DNA of 20,282 bases from Burkholderiaceae bacterium (GTDB lineage Bacteria > Pseudomonadota > Gammaproteobacteria > Burkholderiales > Burkholderiaceae_F), in assembly GCA_013696665.1 (NCBI GenBank), contig JACCYC010000169.1:1-20282 (forward strand), given 5' to 3'. Below are positions 15,162-20,282 of this stretch, piece by piece. The position numbers and the translations under genes are program-made. Under the pieces are notes generated by a model. That model was not told the origin of the DNA and did no database searches. It saw nothing but the letters and a program-made list of their open reading frames with translations. Each line of letters begins with the position of its first letter. Position 1 is the first letter of the stretch.

Positions 15162-16412
15162 ATGGCGACCAAGCTCTTCCGGCAGCAGGCAATCGATGCG
15201 CAGCGTGAAAAGCTGCTCGGCGAGGTTTCACTTGCGCGCACCGTGCCGATGTGGGGCTATACGTTGCTCGCTGTGGGCTTCGCAGCGGGCCTCGTTGCGT
15301 TTTCAATCTGGGGCGAGTATTCACGGCGTGAACGCGTGGATGGGTTCCTTGCTCTCGATTCCGGTGCAGCGCGTTTGCTTGCGCCACAGGCGGGCACGAT
15401 CACCGAGATCCTTGCCAAGGAAGGCGAGGACGTGAAGGTCGGGCAGCCGTTGATCCGTCTTTCATTCGATCGCGGCACGGCGTCGGGCGTTACGGCCGGC
15501 GAACTCGTGCAGCGTGAGATCGGTGACCGCATCACCGGGCTGGAGCGCGAGCAGCTGCAAGTCAAGTTGCTGGGGACGCAGCAGACCGAAATCCTGCGTC
15601 GCAAGATCGACGATCTGCAACGTGAGCTTGCGCAGTCCGACCTCGAGATCAGGGCGCAGCAGACGCGCCTTGCTTCGTCGCGTAACGAGTATCAGCGCGC
15701 CGAAGATTTGTACAAGGACAAGTTTTACTCGGAAAGCAAACTGATCGAGTTTCGCAACAACGTACTCGATCAGCAGGTGAAGCTTGAGGGAATCAAGCGT
15801 CAGCGTGCCACGGTCGAGCGTGAGCTGTCGTCGGCACGCGCGGAGTTGCCGATGGTGGGCACCAAGGTCGCAACGCAGATTGACCAGGTCAAGCGCCAGA
15901 TGAGCGAGTTGCAGCAAGGCAGTGTCGAGCAGGCGGCCAAGCGCGAGAACGTCATCCGTGCGCCGATCGCCGGCGTGTTCACCAATATCGCGGCGAACAG
16001 CGGCGAAGCCGTTGCCGATGAAGCTCCTCTCGCAATGGTGGTGCCCAGGGGAGGTGGCCTGCACGCGCAGCTGCTGGTGCCCACGCGCGCCATCGGGTTC
16101 GTGCAGCCCGGTCAGGCGGTGGTGCTGCGCTACGACGCGTTCCCATTTCAGCGCTTTGGTCAGTACCGCGGTACGGTCGAGCGCGTCAGCAGCAGCGTGT
16201 GGTCGCCCGGCGAGAAGGTCGGTCCGGTCACGGTTCGAGAGCCGGTCTACCGCGTCGATGTAAAGCTCGATCTGCAGACCGTTGCATCCGGCTCGCAAAC
16301 GCTTGCGTTGCGGCCAGGGATGTCGGTCAACGCCGACATCCTGCAGGAAAAGCGCAAGGTGTGGGAGTGGGTGTTCGAGCCGATCCTATCGCTGAAGGAA
16401 AGGCTTAGCTGA
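15162..16412 (+). CDS. HlyD-family membrane fusion protein (peptide exporter adaptor)
   Basis: A 416-residue periplasmic adaptor of the type paired with bacteriocin or microcin ABC exporters (CvaA-like). A short cytoplasmic N-terminus is followed by one TM segment (about 32-50), then a lipoyl-like half motif (LLAPQAGTITEILAKEGEDV, about 72-91). A long coiled-coil hairpin spans about 115-260, and the second lipoyl half starts at VIRAPIAGVFTNI. A beta-barrel region follows (LLVPTRAIGFVQPGQAVVLRYDAFPF). It would link the inner-membrane ABC protein to an outer membrane channel; no TolC gene is in the window. Its stop overlaps the ABC gene start by one base (TGATG), so the pair is one operon. Confidence 0.93.
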   Translation: MATKLFRQQAIDAQREKLLGEVSLARTVPMWGYTLLAVGFAAGLVAFSIWGEYSRRERVDGFLALDSGAARLLAPQAGTITEILAKEGEDVKVGQPLIRLSFDRGTASGVTAGELVQREIGDRITGLEREQLQVKLLGTQQTEILRRKIDDLQRELAQSDLEIRAQQTRLASSRNEYQRAEDLYKDKFYSESKLIEFRNNVLDQQVKLEGIKRQRATVERELSSARAELPMVGTKVATQIDQVKRQMSELQQGSVEQAAKRENVIRAPIAGVFTNIAANSGEAVADEAPLAMVVPRGGGLHAQLLVPTRAIGFVQPGQAVVLRYDAFPFQRFGQYRGTVERVSSSVWSPGEKVGPVTVREPVYRVDVKLDLQTVASGSQTLALRPGMSVNADILQEKRKVWEWVFEPILSLKERLS

Positions 16413-18502
16413 TGCTCGGGCGTCGTGTGCCGATGATCCTGCAGAGCGAGGCGCCCGAGTGCGGCATCGCATGCGTTGCAATGATTGCGAGCTATCACGG
16501 ATTTCGCACCGATCTCGGCGGCATGCGCATGCGGCTTGCGCCGTCGATGAAGGGCGTGACGTTAAAACACATCAGCTCCATTGCCGAGGTGATGGGAATG
16601 GCCGCGCGCGGGGTCAAGGTAGCGCTTGAATCGCTGTCGCAGCTGAAGCTGCCGGCGATTCTGCACTGGGACATGAATCACTTCGTCGTCTTGACGCATG
16701 TCGATGGCGATTCGATCACGGTCAATGACCCGGCACGTGGGCGCCGCGTGCTGAAGCTTGCCGAGGCGTCCGACCATTACACCGGCGTCGCGATGGAGAT
16801 GATGCCCGCGGCCGGCTTCAAGAAGCGCGACGAGCGTGAACAGATCAGCGCGTGGCAATTGGTGCGCACCGCCACGGGACTGAAGTCGGCGGTCGTCCAA
16901 GTCTTGCTGCTCTCGCTGGTGTTGGAAGTGCTGGCGATCGCCACACCGTTCTTCCTCCAACTGGTGGTCGACCGCGTCGTTGTAGGGCGCGATCGCGATC
17001 TGCTCGCAGTGCTCGGAATTGGATTTGCCCTGCTGGCCGCGATGATTGCGATCGTGACCGGCCTGCGCGCATGGCTCGGCGTCTACATCAGCACGCGACT
17101 CAACCTGCAACTGCTCGATACGCTGTTCGCGCGTCTGCTGCGGCTACCGCTTGCATGGTTCGAAAAGCGCCATATCGGCGACATCGTGTCGCGTTTTCGC
17201 TCAGTCGATGCGATTCAGCGCACGTTGACGCTGACATTCCTCGAAACTGTGATGGACGGCTTGATGGTGCTGGTGACGCTGGCCGTAATGCTTTGGTACA
17301 GCGCAACGCTGACGTTGATCGTAGTGATTGCAGCGACGTGCTACGGACTGCTTCGGGCGGCAATGTACGGCCCTCAGAGACGAGCTACTGACGAACGCAT
17401 CGTGCACGAGGCGAAAGCGGCCACTCACTTCATCGAAACGCTGCGCGGAATGATGGCGATCAAGCTGAACTTGCGCGAGTCCGAGCGGCGGTCAGCCTAT
17501 CTGAACCATGTGGTCGATCAAACCAATGCCGATGTCCGCGTCCAAAACCTGGCGCTGCTTCAGCGCGCCGGCAACGTCCTGGTGTTCGGGCTCGAAAATG
17601 TGCTGGTCATCTGGCTCGGCGCCTACGCCGTGCTCGACAACCAGTTGTCGGTCGGAATGTTGTTCGCGTTCCTGCTGTTCAAGCTGCTGTTCATCACGCG
17701 CGTTAACAACCTCGTCGACAAGACGATTGAGTTCCGGATGCTGGATCTGCACGCGGACCGGGTGGCCGATATTGCGCTGGCGCAGCCCGAAGGTGCTGCC
17801 GAGTATTCGGCGGTGGCGCGCGCAGACGCACCCTCGGCCCCTTTCGTGGTGCAGGGACGAGACATCGGGTTTGCGTACGGAATCGAGGGCTTTGTATTCC
17901 GCGGCGTCGACTTTGCCGCAAAGCCGGGCGAGATGGTCGCGATTGTCGGGGCCAGCGGCGCCGGCAAGACCACCTTGGTCAAAGTATTGGCGGGCCTGCT
18001 TGATCGGACCGAAGGCTCGCTAACCGCTGCGGGTCGCGATGTCCGTGACTGGGAAAAAGCCGCCTACCGCAGCCGGATCGGCGTCGTGATGCAGGACGAT
18101 CACCTGTTTGTAGGGACCATCGAAGACAACATCAGCTTCTTTGACCCGCAGCACGACCCTCAGCGCGTCCTGGATTGCGCCCGGCTGGCCATGGTCGACG
18201 AGGAGATCAATGCGATGCCCATGCAGTTCAACACTATCGTCGGCAGCCTGGGTATGGCGCTATCGGGCGGCCAAAGGAGCCGCGTGTTGCTGGCCCGCGC
18301 CCTGTACCGCCAACCTCAAATACTGTTTCTGGACGAAACGTTCGACCAGCTCGATCTGGCGAAAGAACGAACCATTACCGATGGTCTCCGCAAAACCGGA
18401 ATCGGCCTGGTGATCGTCAGTCACCGCCCCGAGACGGTGGGGGCGGTCGACCGGATCGTAAAGCTGGGCGAGCCTAAAGCCGCGGCCCAGCTCGCCGCCT
18501 AG
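16412..18502 (+). CDS. C39 peptidase-containing ABC exporter for double-glycine peptides
   Basis: A 696-residue exporter with three parts. Residues 1-125 are a C39 peptidase with all active-site residues: Gln11 and Cys17 (QSEAPECG), His90 (HWDMNHFVVL) and Asp106 (NDPA). An ABC membrane domain with about six TM segments follows (about 158-430). The nucleotide-binding domain has Walker A GASGAGKT (513-520), LSGGQ (617-621), Walker B ILFLDE (637-642) and H-loop His671. Enzymes of this class cut leaders after Gly-Gly and export the rest. The intact Cys separates it from HlyB-like RTX exporters. The D-loop reads DETFDQLD rather than the usual DEATSALD. The likely substrate is the 41-residue peptide at 18568-18693. 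Confidence 0.95.
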   Translation: MLGRRVPMILQSEAPECGIACVAMIASYHGFRTDLGGMRMRLAPSMKGVTLKHISSIAEVMGMAARGVKVALESLSQLKLPAILHWDMNHFVVLTHVDGDSITVNDPARGRRVLKLAEASDHYTGVAMEMMPAAGFKKRDEREQISAWQLVRTATGLKSAVVQVLLLSLVLEVLAIATPFFLQLVVDRVVVGRDRDLLAVLGIGFALLAAMIAIVTGLRAWLGVYISTRLNLQLLDTLFARLLRLPLAWFEKRHIGDIVSRFRSVDAIQRTLTLTFLETVMDGLMVLVTLAVMLWYSATLTLIVVIAATCYGLLRAAMYGPQRRATDERIVHEAKAATHFIETLRGMMAIKLNLRESERRSAYLNHVVDQTNADVRVQNLALLQRAGNVLVFGLENVLVIWLGAYAVLDNQLSVGMLFAFLLFKLLFITRVNNLVDKTIEFRMLDLHADRVADIALAQPEGAAEYSAVARADAPSAPFVVQGRDIGFAYGIEGFVFRGVDFAAKPGEMVAIVGASGAGKTTLVKVLAGLLDRTEGSLTAAGRDVRDWEKAAYRSRIGVVMQDDHLFVGTIEDNISFFDPQHDPQRVLDCARLAMVDEEINAMPMQFNTIVGSLGMALSGGQRSRVLLARALYRQPQILFLDETFDQLDLAKERTITDGLRKTGIGLVIVSHRPETVGAVDRIVKLGEPKAAAQLAA

Positions 18503-18503
18503 C

Positions 18504-18538
18504 GTTACCCAGAAAAAACCGTCGTCTGGGTAACTTTT
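18504..18538 (+). terminator. Strong intrinsic terminator after the exporter operon
   Basis: A perfect 10-bp stem, GTTACCCAGA (18504-18513) and TCTGGGTAAC (18525-18534), encloses an 11-nt loop and is followed on the plus strand by TTTT. It begins 1 bp after the exporter stop codon. On the minus strand the hairpin lies 33 bp past the peptide stop but has no T-tract there, so it mainly serves the exporter. Confidence 0.85.
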
Positions 18539-18567
18539 AGGGAAAATAATTGCGCGCTATTTAATGC

Positions 18568-18693
18568 TTAGCCCAGTATCGAGCCAATCGTTCCACCACC
18601 GACCATGTCCAACTCCGAGAGGGTAAGTTCGAATTCGTCTTGGGTTGCTTCAAGAGTGGCTTCTTCAGTAGTAACGAGTTCGAGGTTGCTCAT
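18568..18693 (-). CDS. Double-glycine leader peptide precursor with 7-residue core
   Basis: A 41-codon gene (TAA stop) with AGGGGA 5 nt before ATG 18693. The precursor is acidic up to a classic C39 leader: LTLSELDMVGGG, residues 23-34. Taking cleavage after Gly33-Gly34 puts Val31 at -4, Leu28 at -7, Glu27 at -8 and Leu23 at -12, exactly the consensus positions. This would release only TIGSILG (35-41), an uncharged hydrophobic heptapeptide; cleavage one residue earlier gives an octapeptide. It faces the HlyD/C39 exporter operon and diverges from a TPR-HD-GYP gene. The core is far shorter than bacteriocins, so a signal peptide is plausible (inference). No immunity gene was seen. Confidence 0.85.
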   Translation of the reverse strand: MSNLELVTTEEATLEATQDEFELTLSELDMVGGGTIGSILG

Positions 18694-18699
18694 TTTGTT

Positions 18700-18790
18700 C
18701 CCCTAGGGTGTGGTGGATTTATCGATGTAGCGTGAAGTCGGTTTAGACCAAACACAGGTACGAAGCTTCAATCATGAGACAAGCCTAGGG
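18700..18790. promoter_or_regulatory. Paired CCTAGGG sites upstream of the peptide gene
   Basis: Two copies of the palindromic word CCTAGGG occur at 18702-18708 (as CCCTAGGG from 18701) and 18784-18790, 82 bp apart in the peptide/TPR divergent region. The first overlaps the peptide's Shine-Dalgarno. CTAG-containing words are generally rare in proteobacteria, so a pair here may mark an operator. No clear -35/-10 pair was settled for either gene. Confidence 0.35.
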
Positions 18791-18882
18791 AATCACCTGC
18801 TTTTGGAGGGTTCACTTCTATCCAATATTTACACACACGACCACAATCTCGCGATTCACTTTAGCCGGGGTGCGCGTTGTCC

Positions 18883-20282
18883 GTGCAGGCTTCAGAAGAG
18901 CTTGATGTGTTGGAGCGCGAGATCAAGGCGAACCTCTCTTCGCCGCGCGTCGACACCATATCATTTTTGAATCTTGCTTTTCAAAAGCTTCGACTAATTC
19001 CATTTAGCGTTGATGTTAAGCGCCGAGTCAACTGCCTAATCGACATCGCCTCGCAGCTTTACCACCAAGGTCAAAGTACGTTTGACGGAGTATTGCCCGC
19101 AGCATTAGCTGTGATGCTGGCGAGGGACATCGACGAACGGGCGCTGCTGAGAAAGGCGCTGACTGTCCAAGCCGTCGTGCTGTATTCAACGAACAATCCA
19201 GGTGATGCGCTTACTGCGCTTTCCGAAGCACTTGAAATTGCGGAAGAGATCAACGACGACTTCGGCAAAGTAGCCGTTTGGAACAACCTGGGCGCCGCGT
19301 TTTATGAAGCGGCTCTATATGCAGACTCTAAAGATTGTTTTGAGCGTGCGAGTCGGCTCGCGACAGGAACTGCGACGCTTAGATCGCTTAAGGCAGTAGC
19401 CCTCGCTAATGTGGCCGTATGTTGTTTGCATACGCAAGATTTTGAAGCAGGGTTGGCGAGTGTGCGTGACGCCGTAGGTCTGAAGCACTCACCTGATACG
19501 TTAGCTGAGACGCTAAACAGGGTTTTCGCAGAAGCTACCTACACGCGGCTCCTGCTCGCGCTGGGCCGGGTGGCCGAAGCTTCCGAAAGAGCCCAGATTT
19601 CTAAAGAACTGGCCGCGAAAGCCAAATCCGTTCGTGCGGATATTTCTGCCGCTTGCTCGGAAGGACTTGTTGAAGTTTATTCGGGCATGGGGGACGTTGG
19701 CTTGTCGCGCGGTATGGCTGCTCTGGAAAAAGCTCGTGCGGTGAAGCCGTCACTCCGGGAGACGCTGCTGGCGCTTGTTCAGGCGCACGAGAAAGCGGGG
19801 CGTCCGGAACGCGCGCTGGCTCTGCATCGCGAGCTGACTCTTCATATCCGCAAGGCACAGCACGACAGTATTGTCCGTCACCAAGAATTGCATTTGCAGC
19901 AACTCGAATCTGCTAGTCAGTTTCCTGAACACTTGCTGGTGGCGAAAGAAGCAGAACTCAGCGACAAAATCGCTGCACAAACCGCGGGCACGAAGCAAGG
20001 CGATTTGCTAGAACAAATCGCATTTACGGCAGAGATGAGAGATGACCCAACCGGAGAACACTGTTACCGGGTGGGAAAGCTGGCCTCGCTGCTCGCACAG
20101 GCGCTCGGCCAAACGGATGACGCTTGCGAGACGATCGACCTCGCTGCCCGTTTGCACGACATCGGCAAGGTTGGAATTCCGGATTCGCTAATGCAGAAAC
20201 CGCAACCGCTTTCAGACGGCGAGCGGCAAATCTTAAAAACGCACGCGGCAACTGGCGCGGATTTGCTGGCTAAAACCAAAGT
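18883..20282 (+). CDS. TPR-HD-GYP protein, putative c-di-GMP phosphodiesterase/peptide sensor (cut by window edge)
   Basis: The frame is open from an in-frame TAG at 18862 to the right edge, giving at least 466 residues. GTG 18883 is used; TTG 18877 has better spacing from GGGG and is an equal alternative. No signal peptide or TM segment is visible, so the protein should be cytoplasmic. Residues of about 20-330 form helical repeats, including a good TPR at about 129-162 (KVAVWNNLGAAFYEAALYAD). A coiled-coil linker leads to an HD-GYP domain from about 385: His393 in GEHCYRVG, His425-Asp426 in LHDIGKVGIPD, and His454 in KTHAATGADLL. The GYP motif lies beyond the window. HD-GYP enzymes hydrolyse cyclic di-GMP. 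It diverges from the peptide gene and is visibly more A+T-rich than the rest of the window. Confidence 0.88.
   Translation, partial: MQASEELDVLEREIKANLSSPRVDTISFLNLAFQKLRLIPFSVDVKRRVNCLIDIASQLYHQGQSTFDGVLPAALAVMLARDIDERALLRKALTVQAVVLYSTNNPGDALTALSEALEIAEEINDDFGKVAVWNNLGAAFYEAALYADSKDCFERASRLATGTATLRSLKAVALANVAVCCLHTQDFEAGLASVRDAVGLKHSPDTLAETLNRVFAEATYTRLLLALGRVAEASERAQISKELAAKAKSVRADISAACSEGLVEVYSGMGDVGLSRGMAALEKARAVKPSLRETLLALVQAHEKAGRPERALALHRELTLHIRKAQHDSIVRHQELHLQQLESASQFPEHLLVAKEAELSDKIAAQTAGTKQGDLLEQIAFTAEMRDDPTGEHCYRVGKLASLLAQALGQTDDACETIDLAARLHDIGKVGIPDSLMQKPQPLSDGERQILKTHAATGADLLAKTK

Noticed and set aside
15162..18502. Type I (RTX toxin) secretion system
   Set aside because: The C39 Cys17 is intact, no RTX substrate is present, and a GG-leader peptide lies next door, so a peptide exporter fits better.
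18694..18880. A second GG-leader peptide in the divergent region
   Set aside because: Short frames on both strands stop within about ten codons or lack any leader motif.

Overview
The window is chromosomal DNA from a G+C-rich Gram-negative bacterium, most likely a betaproteobacterium of the Burkholderiales. Reasons: dense GC-ending codons, signal peptides, a lipoprotein with a clear lipobox, a Uup/DinB/AI-2E-type housekeeping set, and a DNA polymerase IV with the internal insertion I associate with Burkholderiales DinB proteins. The family assignment of the organism is inference. No rRNA, tRNA, CRISPR array or transposase was seen.

Layout. (1) 1-3967, minus strand: a PDZ-less HtrA-type membrane protease, a MoxR AAA+ ATPase, a DUF58 protein and a BatA-like VWA membrane protein cut by the left edge, running as one cluster. 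A second, paralogous BatA-like gene (4105-5181) diverges from it. (2) 5178-7645: dinB, divergent from an MFS transporter. (3) 7657-8628: a small O-methyltransferase behind a solo HicA-fold protein lacking the usual catalytic His. (4) 8959-10503: three envelope-type genes: a glycine-zipper lipoprotein with a Pro/Asn-rich repeat tail, a Tyr-Trp-Gly-rich exported protein (the two overlap by ATGA), and a small single-TM protein with an FPASDP motif. (5) 10597-14356: an EamA permease, uup and an AI-2E family permease, tightly packed on the minus strand. A periplasmic rhodanese (14489-15085) diverges from it.

(6) 15162-20282 is the most interesting part. An HlyD-type adaptor and a C39 peptidase-containing ABC exporter (intact Gln/Cys/His/Asp) end at a strong terminator. 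Facing them is an easily missed 41-codon gene (18568-18693, minus strand) encoding a textbook double-glycine leader followed by only seven core residues (TIGSILG). Divergent from the peptide gene is a long, comparatively A+T-rich reading frame with a helical TPR-like region and the start of an HD-GYP domain, cut by the right edge. It shows no signal peptide or TM segment.

Hypothesis (inference): the exporter trims and secretes a hydrophobic heptapeptide, and the cytoplasmic TPR-HD-GYP protein senses the returning peptide and changes cyclic di-GMP turnover. This would be a Gram-negative analogue of RRNPP-type peptide signalling. A small bacteriocin-like peptide is the main alternative.
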